Shown here one piece after another: positions 43,682 through 52,908 of a stretch of DNA of 64,000 nucleotides. Source of the stretch: Pseudomonas baetica (lineage in GTDB: Bacteria; Pseudomonadota; Gammaproteobacteria; Pseudomonadales; Pseudomonadaceae); assembly GCF_019733355.1 (NCBI RefSeq), contig NZ_JAIHLQ010000029.1, positions 1 to 64,000 on the forward strand, given 5' to 3'. The notes under the pieces are model-generated. The model made no database searches. It was not told the DNA's origin and saw only the letters and a program-made list of their open reading frames with translations. The translations under genes were made by a program, and so were the position numbers. How positions within the stretch are numbered: position 1 is the stretch's first letter; each line of letters opens with the position of its first letter.

Positions 43682-44413
43682 TTAGAGGTATTTTTTGAAC
43701 GTTGTCGCTGTGATCGCAACTGCTGCTCCAAGCATTACTGCGCAAGGCAAGAAAATAGCTATGGGATTGAGCGAAAAAGGCAGGGATAAGTAAATGATCC
43801 ATGGCACGAACAGCAGTGGCATTACCGTGCGCTTGGCGCGGTGATAAACAAAACTGCTTTCTCGGCCCGCGCCAAATTTGCGTAGGTCGCGGCGCATCAA
43901 GCCATCGACAAAACCGGTGAACGAGGCCAACAAAAATAGTGGTGTGGCCAGGACTAGAATGGTCAGGCGCACCACGAAGGTGAAGGTGACATACACCGCC
44001 GCCAGCACGAAATCCTCAATGCTTAGGTAGAGCTGATTGATCCAGCTCCAGAAGTCGTTGCCCTGGTTCGACACCCGCGCCTGCTGGGCAAAATCTGCAA
44101 AGCCAGTCTTGACCAACAACCATTGGTTGAGGAGGTCCAGCCACTGGACAATCGTCTGCCCAGGCTGTTGGAGGATCAGTGACGATTTGAAGTGCTCGCT
44201 GAGCCACCCCAGTTCGTTGGTCAGCATGGCCTGACTATGTCGCCAGCCATGATCGCCCCAGAACAGCAGTAGACCTGCGAACTCGATGAGGATCGAGAAC
44301 AGCAACGAGGCAATCAGCAATCCGATGATGCGCAGGACCAGGCTGATCGCCGAGATGATCAACCCCGGGCGCTGGATCGGTTGTGGCGGCGTGTTCTGGA
44401 CGGAAGTCGCCAT
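43682..44413 (-). CDS. ICE membrane protein, TIGR03747 family
   Basis: The 243-residue protein has membrane helices at about 20-50 (ISAISLVLRIIGLLIASLLFSILIEFAGLLLF), near 150 (YVTFTFVVRLTILVLATPLFLLASF), and two at the end (MPLLFVPWIIYLSLPF; AIFLPCAVMLGAAVAITA). It conserves the GLMRRDLRKFGAGRESSFVYHRAKR loop. It follows traD by 91 bp, as expected for this class; its function in transfer is not defined. Confidence 0.87.
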   Translation of the reverse strand: MATSVQNTPPQPIQRPGLIISAISLVLRIIGLLIASLLFSILIEFAGLLLFWGDHGWRHSQAMLTNELGWLSEHFKSSLILQQPGQTIVQWLDLLNQWLLVKTGFADFAQQARVSNQGNDFWSWINQLYLSIEDFVLAAVYVTFTFVVRLTILVLATPLFLLASFTGFVDGLMRRDLRKFGAGRESSFVYHRAKRTVMPLLFVPWIIYLSLPFSLNPIAIFLPCAVMLGAAVAITATTFKKYL

Positions 44414-44503
44414 CGTTCACTCCATTGCGCGCTGCAGTGTTGATGTCGTCACGACACCTTCTGGATAGTTTTCTGCTGAATCGAAACCTGTGGCAGGGGC
44501 GGG

Positions 44504-46609
44504 CTACCCCACCTGATCCAGATCGAAGTTTGTTGTTGGGCCGCCACCGCTTGCGCTCCACCATTGCCCTGCCTGCTCGTTGTAGGTGGCCCGCATTCGT
44601 TGGGTGAGCTCCTGCAGGTCCTTGGGCATGGCATCGTCGTTGGAGGGTTTTGGCAATGGCATGCGGACTTTCCAGAGCTGCCCACCGGCCTGGAAGGAGA
44701 ACATTTGCCCTTTGGGCAAACTGACGATATGAGCAGGCTCGATCAGCGGCACACTGGTGCTGCTGACACGGTCCTGTGAGGACGAGGTGAAATCCGTGTT
44801 GGCCTCAGGATCGGAGGTGTCGGTGGCACCTGACACCAGGGTTTTGGTCAGCACGTTGACCTTGGGCAACTGCTGGGTGAGCAACTCCGCAGTGGCGGTC
44901 TCGCGTACGCGGAGCATCTGCAAGGTATTGAAGTTACCAATGACCTGACCGGCCTTGGCGCGGTTACCAATGCGCGCTTCGATATCACTGAGGGTCTGGG
45001 TGTAGGCCGTCACCTGGATGCCGGCGCCACCGCCCTTATTGATCAGCGGAATGAACTCATCGCCCATCAACTCGTTGAACTCATCGGCGTGCAGGTTTAT
45101 CGGCAACTTGTCACTGTTGTTACCCGATTGGGGCAGGCCGTGGTCAATGCCATGTTTGTAGATGTGGCCCGCGACCGAGACCAAATCAGCAAACATGGAG
45201 TTGCCTACTGCGGCGGCCACCTCAGCATCTGTCAGCGCGTCCAGGCCGACGTAGACGATGCCGCGCTTACGGATGATCTGCATCCAGTCGAAGATTGGTC
45301 GCGGGTCATCTAAATCGGTGTAGTTGGGGGCCAGTAACTGGGCGGTCTTGCCGGTGGTGAGTTTTTCCAGCAGCGGCAGTAGCGAGGCAACGATTTTGTC
45401 GAAGTAAGTACGGTCATATCGTACCGCCGAACGCAGTCCATCCAGTACCGGATCAAATACCCGCTTCACCGCCAGGTACTGCTCGATGGCCACCACACGC
45501 TTTTCGCGCCCGATCATATGCCGGGGGATGTTCTTCTCGGTGAGCTTGCCTTCAAGCTGAACGATCACCTCCCACGCCTTCGCGTCGGTCTTGGCGAAAA
45601 ACTGCTGGGCGTACTCGATGAACAGTGCGTCGATGTTGACCACATGCCGTTGGATCTGCAGGTAGTCCGGACGCCGGCCTAACTCGATCAGGGCACGGGC
45701 AATGATGTTGACGAAACGCCAGGCAAACTCGCGAAAGGCCGCGGAATTACCTTCGCCGCTGAGCTGCCCAGCAATGCGTGACGCCACTTCCGAAATGCGT
45801 CCGAAACGTCCCACCGCGTTGTAGCGCGCGGAGATTTCCGGCCAGCCCAGATGGAAAACATAGAATTCCTTTTCCCGACCGGCCCGTTTAGCTTCGACGC
45901 ACATCCGCTTGAGCAAGTCAGCATCGCCCTTCGGATCGAAGACGATGACCACCTCATGTTCGATGCGATGAATGTCCTGGGTGATGTACACCTCGGCGAG
46001 CCGCGTCTTGCCGACACGGGTAGTGCCGAGCACCAGGGTGTGTCCGACCCGTTCGCCCAGCGGTAGACTGACCTCCGTTTCGTCGGGCTCGACTCCATGC
46101 AACAGCGGCGAGCCACCTACGGGGGGTAGAGGGCGCAACGGATTGAAGGCACTGTCCCAGGCCGTGACACGGGCCAGTATCGAGAGTGGAAACGGTGCAT
46201 GCTCCAGGCGCCGTTCGAGTCCACGGGCCAGGCGGTAGCTGGTCGGTTGGTCGACATAGTGGGCGACCGCCGGATCCTGGGCCTCGACCAAGCGCTGGGT
46301 GTGCAGGCGGGTCCAGCGAAATCCTCGGCCCATGAACAGACGCTTGCGGCTGACCGGAATCTGCCGACTGGTCAGCTCGTAGCGGGGCAGCCGACGGATA
46401 TTGCGCCGATAACGCAGCACCTCCCAAGCTTGTCGCAGCCGGATAAGGCCGAACAGGGCATAGGCCAGCGCTGCAACCAGACCGATCTCGGGTGACAGGG
46501 CCACAGCCCAGGGCGAGTACACGCACAACACCGCGGCAGCGATACAGATTGCTACGGTATACAGCTCCACCGCTGGCCGGAGCTTGGACTCCATCGCATG
46601 CTCGGCCAT
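44504..46609 (-). CDS. traD: Conjugative coupling protein TraD (SXT/TOL subfamily)
   Basis: This 701-residue VirD4-type ATPase delivers the relaxase-DNA complex to the mating channel. There are two N-terminal membrane helices (AICIAAAVLCVYSPWAVAL; IGLVAALAYALFGLI), Walker A VLGTTRVGKTRLAEVY near 192-207, Walker B VVIVFDPKGDADLL, and NLHADEFNELMGDEFIPLINKGGGAGI in the C-terminal ATPase part (TIGR03743). It starts 10 bp downstream of the TIGR03765-family gene in one operon. All motifs intact. Confidence 0.93.
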   Translation of the reverse strand: MAEHAMESKLRPAVELYTVAICIAAAVLCVYSPWAVALSPEIGLVAALAYALFGLIRLRQAWEVLRYRRNIRRLPRYELTSRQIPVSRKRLFMGRGFRWTRLHTQRLVEAQDPAVAHYVDQPTSYRLARGLERRLEHAPFPLSILARVTAWDSAFNPLRPLPPVGGSPLLHGVEPDETEVSLPLGERVGHTLVLGTTRVGKTRLAEVYITQDIHRIEHEVVIVFDPKGDADLLKRMCVEAKRAGREKEFYVFHLGWPEISARYNAVGRFGRISEVASRIAGQLSGEGNSAAFREFAWRFVNIIARALIELGRRPDYLQIQRHVVNIDALFIEYAQQFFAKTDAKAWEVIVQLEGKLTEKNIPRHMIGREKRVVAIEQYLAVKRVFDPVLDGLRSAVRYDRTYFDKIVASLLPLLEKLTTGKTAQLLAPNYTDLDDPRPIFDWMQIIRKRGIVYVGLDALTDAEVAAAVGNSMFADLVSVAGHIYKHGIDHGLPQSGNNSDKLPINLHADEFNELMGDEFIPLINKGGGAGIQVTAYTQTLSDIEARIGNRAKAGQVIGNFNTLQMLRVRETATAELLTQQLPKVNVLTKTLVSGATDTSDPEANTDFTSSSQDRVSSTSVPLIEPAHIVSLPKGQMFSFQAGGQLWKVRMPLPKPSNDDAMPKDLQELTQRMRATYNEQAGQWWSASGGGPTTNFDLDQVG

Positions 46610-46618
46610 GACCTGGAC

Positions 46619-47134
46619 TCACTGTTCCAGTGAGGTGGCAGTGATCAAGACGGGATAGTGCTCAATCTGCAGGCGGGTGGCGATGTCGTTGCCGTTGACC
46701 GGCAGGATGGTGATGCCCGGAGCGGCTGCTCGAATCCGGGCCAGGGCTTCATTATCGGCCACTTCGACGGCGAGGCCAGCCGCGCCCATTTCCTGCAGTT
46801 CAGCAGCGCGTTGACGCAGCCAAGTCAGCGACTGGGGATCGTCACCGACCAGAAAAAATGGCCGCAAGCCCGGCATGTTCAGGGCGCGAGACGTGATCTG
46901 GCCGGGGCTCAAGTGGGAGCTGCGGATGGGCAGTATCCAGGCTTCATCGGCAAACGTAGACAGGTCCGCATGCATGGCCCGATCAGGTTGGATCTTGTTG
47001 TTTATTGACGGCCTGGCAACTTGAAAATGGGATCGGGTGAAGTCGCTAGGCTGATCCCAGGCTACGGCCAGTTCCGGTTGGGCGAAAGGTTCTAAGAGCA
47101 AGATGAAATAGCAGGTAAAGGATATTTGCTTCAT
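46619..47134 (-). CDS. ICE transfer protein, TIGR03765 (PFL_4695) family
   Basis: This 171-residue exported protein has a signal peptide (MKQISFTCYFILLLEPFAQPELAVA) and a soluble domain with LRPFFLVGDDPQSLTWLRQRAAELQEMGAAGLAVEVAD, which is thioredoxin-like in style but has no CxxC. The family is conserved next to traD; role unknown. The ATG overlaps the lytic transglycosylase stop (ATGA); a longer frame upstream is a shadow of that gene. Confidence 0.85.
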   Translation of the reverse strand: MKQISFTCYFILLLEPFAQPELAVAWDQPSDFTRSHFQVARPSINNKIQPDRAMHADLSTFADEAWILPIRSSHLSPGQITSRALNMPGLRPFFLVGDDPQSLTWLRQRAAELQEMGAAGLAVEVADNEALARIRAAAPGITILPVNGNDIATRLQIEHYPVLITATSLEQ

Positions 47135-47679
47135 GGTGGTGTGCCCTGTTCGAAGGAGACCAGCAACCGCTCGAGCTGCCGGGAAAAGCGAGCGCGGTAA
47201 CGCGCGGCCGGCGTTCCTCCCGCCGGGCGGTGATAGCGTCCGGCAGCCAACACCCAATCACCGACGGCGACGTGATGCTCCCGCAGCAGCTCGGCGGTCA
47301 CGGCGAGATTTCGGTAGGGATCAAGGGCTTCGCAGGGGCTTGAAAAACGTTGTCCGTGGTAACCCAGGTTGGTTTGTCCGAGTCCAGCATCGACCCGCTT
47401 GGCGTCATGTCGGGCGAGCGCCTGAAGCAAAGCGTGACAGGCGGCCTGGCGAGTGGCGAAGCGGTAGGGTGTTCCGGCGATGTTCAAGGTCCAAGGCCAG
47501 GGCAGCAGTCGCCCATGGATGGGGATGCCACTCTCCTGCAGAGCAATCGCGAACAGCACCGTAGAAGGGATCTCGGCGCCATGCGCCGCCAGTTGGTACG
47601 CAGGAGGCGGAAGTTCGTCAGCTTGGACGGCGAGCACCGTCAGCATGAGCGCTATACCACTCAGTCGAGGCGTTGCCAT
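47131..47679 (-). CDS. Lytic transglycosylase (VirB1-like)
   Basis: The 182-residue protein has an SLT-type domain with the probable catalytic Glu in LFAIALQESGI and conserved GLGQTNLGYHG and LDPYRNLAVTAELLR. A short signal peptide precedes it (ALMLTVLAVQA). VirB1-type enzymes open the peptidoglycan so that the channel can be assembled. It overlaps the upstream gene by 19 bp and the downstream one by ATGA. Confidence 0.87.
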   Translation of the reverse strand: MATPRLSGIALMLTVLAVQADELPPPAYQLAAHGAEIPSTVLFAIALQESGIPIHGRLLPWPWTLNIAGTPYRFATRQAACHALLQALARHDAKRVDAGLGQTNLGYHGQRFSSPCEALDPYRNLAVTAELLREHHVAVGDWVLAAGRYHRPAGGTPAARYRARFSRQLERLLVSFEQGTPP

Positions 47680-48380
47680 TGTCCGTTCACCTCTTGAAAT
47701 GTGGCAGGCAGTGGCCCCGGGGCACCCAGGCCGAACCAGCGACCACGGTCATGATTCAGGGTAATCTGCCGACGTTGAACCTTGGCCGGATCGATGTGTG
47801 CTTGCCGGGCCCAGCTACGGACGCGGTCATCCTCGCCTTGGCTGCCCACCAGGTAGATATCGAACGCAGCGCCACTACTTTGCAGACGCTGCGTTTCGGC
47901 GGTGCACGCCGGGCAATGGTCCTCCACAAACAGGGCCTGGCGTGGCGCGACTGACGAGCTGACAGGAGACTGGGATGCCATGCCCTGGATCGGCAGTAGC
48001 CCAGGAAACAGCTTGGCCCAGGCTGCGGTGTAAGCGTTTTGGTAGGCCAGCTCGCGCTCGGCGCGTTTGGCTTCCAGCGCTACCTGTAATTCGGCATAGC
48101 GCTGGCGCTCTTGGTCGGTCTGGGCCTCGACTCCGAGTGCGGTCAACGGATCGAGGTTCGGGCTCCAGAAACCGCGCGGGCCGGCTTGGATCTGTTCGAA
48201 GCGCGTCCACTCCTGCTTCGTTAGACCCCAGTTCGCCGCCTGTTCAGAGTCAGAGCGCCCCAGCGGAGCAGACTGCGTGTCCTGGGTCCGTGACTGTGTC
48301 GTGACGGGGTTGCCCATCGCAGCGCCCATGGCCAGTAACGAAGCGAGACAGACAACGGTGGGCAGTAGCGCTCTGTTCAT
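47661..48380 (-). CDS. ICE transfer protein with CPAC thiol motif, TIGR03759 (PFL_4693) family
   Basis: The 239-residue exported protein has a signal peptide (MNRALLPTVVCLASLLAMGAAMG). A helical middle follows (ERQRYAELQVALEAKRAERELAYQNAYTAAWAK), and then a C-terminal thioredoxin-like domain with CPAC (FVEDHCPACTAETQRL). The CxxC motif suggests a thiol-disulfide role in folding the cysteine-rich TraU-like and TIGR03755-type transfer proteins. The redox link is inference; the family placement is from sequence pattern and gene order. I prefer the ATG two codons inside the longest frame. Confidence 0.83.
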   Translation of the reverse strand: MNRALLPTVVCLASLLAMGAAMGNPVTTQSRTQDTQSAPLGRSDSEQAANWGLTKQEWTRFEQIQAGPRGFWSPNLDPLTALGVEAQTDQERQRYAELQVALEAKRAERELAYQNAYTAAWAKLFPGLLPIQGMASQSPVSSSVAPRQALFVEDHCPACTAETQRLQSSGAAFDIYLVGSQGEDDRVRSWARQAHIDPAKVQRRQITLNHDRGRWFGLGAPGPLPATFQEVNGQWQRLD

Positions 48381-48389
48381 GATCACTTC

Positions 48390-49061
48390 TCAAGGGAGGA
48401 GCACGGTCTGATCTGGCTGAGCGGCCACCGCGAAGATGGCTGAGTTCGGCTCCAATATTTTCAGGCGCCAAGCCCCTTGCTGCTCACCGCTATGTAGCAG
48501 CCGGACATCCGTGAGAGAGCGACTGTCATGAGGTGCGACCGCCAGAAAGCGCTCACCCCCGCGGGATTCGACACTCAACACCGAGAACGGTAGCGAGAGG
48601 GGGACGGGCCTGACGCGAGCGGTCTTTTTCGGTTTGGCCGCGGAAGACGTCGGTGGTGGGGGTGATGGTTGGGTCTTGAACTCCAGGAGCCGTTGCTCGA
48701 CTTGCTCAAGGCGTGCGCGTAGCGCGGTCATGTCCGCCTCGGTGGCGCGGGTTGCCAGACCGTCGCGCAGTTCCTGTATCTCTTGCGCCCACTGATCCAG
48801 CATCGGATCGAGGGTATTGGCCTGTTGCTCACCGGTATCGACCATCTGCTTCAGGTCTTTCAGCGCGTACTGCAGCTTCTCCTGTGCGTCCTTGAGGGCG
48901 TTTGAATCACGTTGCAGGGTGTCCAAAGTGTGTAGGTGCTGAGTGTTCGTACTCTGTAGCTCGGCCACGCGTTGAAACTGGTTGTACAAACCACCGCTCA
49001 GACCTGCGACTGCCAGGCAAAGCAATCCAATGATGAGGGTTTGAAGCGTCGAGGCTTTCAT
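48390..49061 (-). CDS. ICE inner-membrane coiled-coil protein (223 aa)
   Basis: The protein has an N-terminal helix anchor (LQTLIIGLLCLAVAGLSGGLY), a long coiled coil at about 28-130 (LQRDSNALKDAQEKLQYALKDLKQ; MTALRARLEQVEQRLLEF), a Pro-rich linker and a C-terminal beta domain (LSLPFSVLSVESRGGERFLAV). This layout resembles PilP/TraP-like accessory proteins; I cannot assign a named family. It overlaps the PilL-like gene by ATGA and is 9 bp from the next gene. Confidence 0.8.
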   Translation of the reverse strand: MKASTLQTLIIGLLCLAVAGLSGGLYNQFQRVAELQSTNTQHLHTLDTLQRDSNALKDAQEKLQYALKDLKQMVDTGEQQANTLDPMLDQWAQEIQELRDGLATRATEADMTALRARLEQVEQRLLEFKTQPSPPPPTSSAAKPKKTARVRPVPLSLPFSVLSVESRGGERFLAVAPHDSRSLTDVRLLHSGEQQGAWRLKILEPNSAIFAVAAQPDQTVLLP

Positions 49062-49600
49062 GGTCGCGCCTCCGACTGATGGGGCGAGACGGGTGTGATC
49101 AGCGCGACACCGGCATCCGTTTTCTGCTGTTCGAAGCAGACCGATCGGTTGATTTCATTGGTCGTGAGGTGCCAGGCGGGGCCAGCCAACACTTGTAGCG
49201 CGCTGCGCAAAGGGATTGGCCCAAGCCGGTAATGGGCCGCGGGTAGGGGCCGAGTAAAGAGCACCCTTACTGACGCGGTAACGGGACAGAGCGAATAGCC
49301 CGAGCGCTGCAATACGTACTGCAACGCATCCTGCACCGAAGGGCTCAGACTGGACGGGATGCTCACCTCGATGATTTGGGCGAGAAGATCGCGTTGTTCC
49401 GTGGTGGGCTTGGTGCTGACAAGCGTATAGCGGCCATAACGAAGTTCTGCCGGACGGCTTTCTTCAGCTGTGCCCCTCGAGTGCTGTGCCTGATTGGAGC
49501 CACTGCCGATTTCTGGATGGGTCGGCAATGGGGCTGGGATTTGCGCGGTGCAGGCGCTCAACAAACCCAGTAGGCAGATAGGCGTGAAAAAACGCTCCAT
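49058..49600 (-). CDS. PilL-like N-terminal domain lipoprotein
   Basis: The 180-residue protein has a lipoprotein signal (MERFFTPICLLGLLSACTAQ, lipobox LLSAC). The conserved PilL_N/TIGR03748 pattern RYGRYTLVSTKPTTEQRDLL follows, then IPSSLSPSVQDALQYVLQRSGYSLCP and the STN-like closing AGPAWHLTTNEINRSVCF. It is placed at the start of the transfer block and is likely an outer-membrane-linked component of the conjugative pilus system. Confidence 0.88.
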   Translation of the reverse strand: MERFFTPICLLGLLSACTAQIPAPLPTHPEIGSGSNQAQHSRGTAEESRPAELRYGRYTLVSTKPTTEQRDLLAQIIEVSIPSSLSPSVQDALQYVLQRSGYSLCPVTASVRVLFTRPLPAAHYRLGPIPLRSALQVLAGPAWHLTTNEINRSVCFEQQKTDAGVALITPVSPHQSEARP

Positions 49601-49706
49601 GGAAAAAACCTCATGTCAGATTCAGTGCAGAACCTGACATGAGGTGAAGGAGCGATTCAGTGAGAAAGTTGATTCAAAGCGGGTCGTGTTAAAGCAGAAC
49701 GCGTAG

Positions 49707-50453
49707 TTACTCATCAAAAATGGCGAGTCCATCCAAGACGGTGGCGTCGGGGTCGAAGATCAACAATCGCACATCCGCCAACGCGGCCAGGTACAACACC
49801 GTAACCAGGGCTTCCGGTGTGCCGGCGTCGAGTTGCTCTTGTCTCAAGCTTGAATAACGTTTGCCCTCAATGTTCAGCAAGTTCTCGTCCGTCCATGGTG
49901 TGCCGATCAGCTTGCAGCCGATGCCGCAGCAATCCGGCAACGTGAAAAGCTCGAACAAAAGACTGGTTTGCCTCGGAGCGGAGTGACTGACCCAACCTTC
50001 CAGATAGAACATCGCTTCTTCAGAAAGGTGTGCGGTACTGATCTCCCAGGCTCGACTGTAGTGTCCCGTTTCGAAGCGTAAGCGATGGACCATGGCTTGG
50101 GCTTCTTCCAGGGAGTACAGATCGCCGACGTGATGCTGCTTGTTGAACATCTCGCCCATCACGGCGTAAATCACTTGGCGCACCAGTCCGGTGCACTGGC
50201 AGTGTTCATCCAACTCCTCCGGAATGGATTGGCCTTCGCTGATCAAGGCGAAATCGTCATTGAACAGGCAGGGGACCAGCTGCAGCTCATCGTCGGACAG
50301 ATGGGCCTGTGAGTCGTGCAAGGGTCGAAAGCAGGGAGGGCAGTCGTCTTCGTAGGTGATCAGTAGCAGCCGTTCAATACGAAGGTTGTCGTAACCGCGA
50401 ACAAATGGGTTTGAGGCCGTTAGCAGGGCAGGGGCTTGGCGTGTGGGGTTCAT
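49707..50453 (-). CDS. Conserved ICE protein of unknown function (248 aa)
   Basis: This acidic cytoplasmic protein, MNPTRQAPALLTASNPFVRGYDN..., carries several cysteines (DDCPPCFRPLHD; DEHCQCTGLVRQ; LPDCCGIGCKLIG) and a repeated helical pattern. No motif known to me. The ATG at 50453 is used; an N-terminal extension overlapping radC is unsupported. It follows radC by 52 bp in the minus-strand maintenance block. Confidence 0.7.
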   Translation of the reverse strand: MNPTRQAPALLTASNPFVRGYDNLRIERLLLITYEDDCPPCFRPLHDSQAHLSDDELQLVPCLFNDDFALISEGQSIPEELDEHCQCTGLVRQVIYAVMGEMFNKQHHVGDLYSLEEAQAMVHRLRFETGHYSRAWEISTAHLSEEAMFYLEGWVSHSAPRQTSLLFELFTLPDCCGIGCKLIGTPWTDENLLNIEGKRYSSLRQEQLDAGTPEALVTVLYLAALADVRLLIFDPDATVLDGLAIFDE

Positions 50454-50505
50454 GAGGGTTCTCCAGAATGAAAATGAACAAGGCGCCCGTAGGCGCCTGT
50501 GAGGG

Positions 50506-51000
50506 TTAAAGCCAGCCGTATTCGGCAAGGGAGAGAGGACGACCTTCGCCCACGATGAAGTGATCCAGTACGCACACGTCGATGAAGGCCAAGGCCTCTT
50601 TCAACCGTGCGGTCAAGATGAGATCCGCCTGGCTGGGCTCCGTACACCCTGAGGGGTGGTTGTGAACAAAAATGGCGGCCGCAGCGTTATGCGCGAGGGA
50701 CCGCTTAACGACTTGGCGGGGGTAAACGCTGGCGCCATCAATGCTGCCGTGAAAGAGGACTTCGAACGCCAGCACCCGGTGCTTGGCATCGAGAAAAATC
50801 ACGCCGAAGACTTCATGCTCTTGTCGCACAAGGTGCAGTTTTAGGTATGAGGCCACGGCGTCAGGCGACGTCAGGATAGGGCCTCGGGCGAACAGCCGAC
50901 GATCCAGAATATGCAGCGCTTCGTCGATCAGTTGGTTTTCTTGGACAATGCGATCAGCCTCGAAATCCGAGGGCTCAATCAGTGTGAGTTGGATGCTCAT
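50506..51000 (-). CDS. radC: RadC/JAB-domain protein
   Basis: The 164-residue protein consists of the RadC JAMM metalloprotease-like domain. The metal-site motif HNHPSGCTEPSQAD lies at 113-126, and the upstream glutamate (EHEVF, residue 62) is present. It lacks the N-terminal helix-hairpin-helix of chromosomal RadC, as usual for the versions on ICEs and phages. The cellular role is not settled. It lies in the gene group that follows the second structured RNA. Confidence 0.92.
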   Translation of the reverse strand: MSIQLTLIEPSDFEADRIVQENQLIDEALHILDRRLFARGPILTSPDAVASYLKLHLVRQEHEVFGVIFLDAKHRVLAFEVLFHGSIDGASVYPRQVVKRSLAHNAAAAIFVHNHPSGCTEPSQADLILTARLKEALAFIDVCVLDHFIVGEGRPLSLAEYGWL

Positions 51001-51100
51001 GGCGGTACCTCCGAAGGGAACAATCAGGGGTACACGCCCGAGGGGAGTGGTATCCCCAAGGTGGGTGTGGAGTCGTGGGCATTAGCAGGTGACGCGCTGT

Positions 51101-51358
51101 TTACAGCCGAGTGAATCGATGGCGTTGACCGTGTAGATGTGAACCACAACCATCGCATGGCAATGGAGAAAAGGCTCTTATTCCCCATCCGGCTTCGGGA
51201 TCGAAGTCGGCACTGATGGGCATCAACCGAACCAGCCCACGATGTATCGCGGCGATGCGTTGTTCGACCTCATCCTGCGAGTGATACAGCGATAACGTGC
51301 TGTAGTCCTCGTAAGCCGCAGCGAACAGGCAGTCGTCGCAAAGCCAGAAGGATTCCAT
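51101..51358 (-). CDS. Small Cys-containing ICE protein (85 aa)
   Basis: The product MESFWLCDDCLFAAAYEDYSTLSLY... contains two CxxC pairs (CDDC near the N-terminus, CDGC near 70), compatible with a small zinc-ribbon fold. It has an ATG preceded by AGGAGAACC, a sensible length and a position between DUF3577 and radC in this class of ICE. Function unknown; I recognise no family. Confidence 0.68.
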   Translation of the reverse strand: MESFWLCDDCLFAAAYEDYSTLSLYHSQDEVEQRIAAIHRGLVRLMPISADFDPEAGWGIRAFSPLPCDGCGSHLHGQRHRFTRL

Positions 51359-51429
51359 ATTGGTTCTCCTGTGCTGGTTGAAGAAAAGGCGCTCGATTGA
51401 GCGCCTTGATGTAAAACATCATGGATTGT

Positions 51430-52011
51430 TCAGACGGACTGAACAGCACGTGTGGCGACACGGCGGGCCGTGCGGGGAGTGGTTGGAGATTCCGGTTCAA
51501 TCCTGGAGTCTGTAGGGTTGTCGGTATCCTCAACTTCGGCATCAGCCGAAGTTGGGGACGGCTCACGGTTTGGCGCTTGCTCAGCAGGTGCTGTTGCTTC
51601 CTGCCTGGCGGGCGCTTTGTATTCGAACTTGCCATTGACCTTGATCCAGTCGATGAACAGCAAACGACCTTTCAGGCTGGCGCCAGGTTGGCCTTGTTTA
51701 TCGCCTTTCTCATAGAGAAATGGGTCGATCCACAGGTCACCAATACGGAACGACAGCAAGACCTTTTTCTCGGCCTTGACGGCGTCCATATAGAGACGAA
51801 TCAAACGGTCAGCTTCGCCACCAGCGACTTTGCAATCAAAGCGGGTGTACTCCACTGCATCAGTGGCACCATGCAAGGCTGCGATATCGCAGGCCATGAA
51901 TGGCTGACCGCGGCGGACCTGTACTTCACGAACACGGTTGAGGTAGCCGATACCGACGGTGTGCAGGTTGAAGTAAGAGGTCGCTTCTTGGGATTGGTTG
52001 GCGTAGGCCAT
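51430..52011 (-). CDS. DUF3577 (STY4534-family) ICE protein
   Basis: The 193-residue protein starts MAYANQSQEATSYFNLHTVGIGYLNRVREV, characteristic of the DUF3577/STY4534 family found in ICEs and pathogenicity islands, with CDIAALHGATDAVEYTRFDCKV and YLFIDWIKVNGK-like segments. The C-terminal 50 residues are Pro/Thr/Glu-rich and probably disordered. Annotated elsewhere as replication or maintenance related, without direct evidence known to me. Its 5' leader contains the second structured RNA. Confidence 0.85.
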   Translation of the reverse strand: MAYANQSQEATSYFNLHTVGIGYLNRVREVQVRRGQPFMACDIAALHGATDAVEYTRFDCKVAGGEADRLIRLYMDAVKAEKKVLLSFRIGDLWIDPFLYEKGDKQGQPGASLKGRLLFIDWIKVNGKFEYKAPARQEATAPAEQAPNREPSPTSADAEVEDTDNPTDSRIEPESPTTPRTARRVATRAVQSV

Positions 52012-52212
52012 GGTGGTTCTCCTGTTTCAAGGGAAAACGGCGACGCACAGCCCCTGACGGGAAAGTGAGCCCCCGTCAGGGTGGGTAAGATGAAGTCGAG
52101 CGATGAACGACTCGTCACCGGCAAACCGATGACCATCAGAATGATGCTTCTGAAGGAATAGCTGTGCAGTAGAGGAGCGTTTGCGGTGGTAATCCACAGG
52201 CATGGAGTAGTC

Positions 52213-52360
52213 GGCATTCATCACCGCTGAAGCGGCAACCGCGCGAGCTTCCGAACGCTAATCGCACTTGGGTAAACCACCACGAACGTGGCGTAGCCTT
52301 GAAGGTTCTGGCCACCTGGGCTGGGCTGTCAACGACAGCGAACCACGCCCTTTGTATAAG
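52213..52360 (-). ncRNA. Structured leader RNA, copy 2 (possible radC-motif RNA)
   Basis: This is a diverged copy of 28719-28866, about 200 nt upstream of DUF3577 and radC. The minus-strand hairpins correspond one by one: GCTGT/ACAGC, GTGGCC/GGCTAC with the same AGAACCTTCAA loop, CCACG/CGTGG, GTGCGA/TCGCGC, and CCGC/GCGG. Relative to copy 1, CCGT/ACGG has become CCGC/GCGG (both sides changed), and two A-U pairs have become G-U. These changes keep the fold on the minus strand. Confidence 0.68.
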
Positions 52361-52908
52361 CCTGTCAAAGGGGAGCGTCAAGACGCTGCAACCCGATTTT
52401 TTACGCCTGGATTAGAGTGGTATTCACTGGCATGAACAAAATGAAGAGTGGGCCTGACGGAGTGTCAGGCAAGGAACAGAAAAGCCACCTTTGACGGTCT
52501 TACGCAGTCGACAAGCTCCTCGCAAAACTTGGTTGAACTGCGCAATGATTCGTCAACCGACCCTTGTCGTGGCCTGGGTCGGAACATGCTGGCACGCATC
52601 CGCGCACAAAGGGTGCCCCTTGTTTCCCCGGTGGGCTCCGGGACTGAATACGATCGCCGAAGCGGATGACCGCTATTGCCGGGTAGAGGCAACAGTGGTC
52701 ATCCGCCACCACAATCAGGTCGAGCACAAAACGGGAACGAGATCCCGCAGAAGAGGAGACTCCGAACTCGAAGAGTTTGACCGAACTGCCCGGAGCTAAT
52801 CGGCCTTGGGTTGCCGTTGGCGATTACCCTGAGCCACTACAGCAGAGAGGATGGGACTAGGTCAAGGCGGAGAACGCACCATTTTCATGGTTATCGCCCC
52901 ATGGAACA
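52361..52908. other. About 550 bp without a supported gene, upstream of the RNA
   Basis: The segment lies between the topB stop and the structured RNA. It contains a perfect hairpin GCCTGAC-GGAGT-GTCAGGC at 52452-52470. Short frames on both strands have no family resemblance or binding sites that I can support. It probably holds the promoter for the RNA-DUF3577-radC transcript. Confidence 0.45.

Noticed and set aside
52448..52799. Short frames on both strands in the gap next to topB
   Set aside because: No start signals, low-complexity composition and mutual overlap; treated as non-coding leader or promoter DNA.
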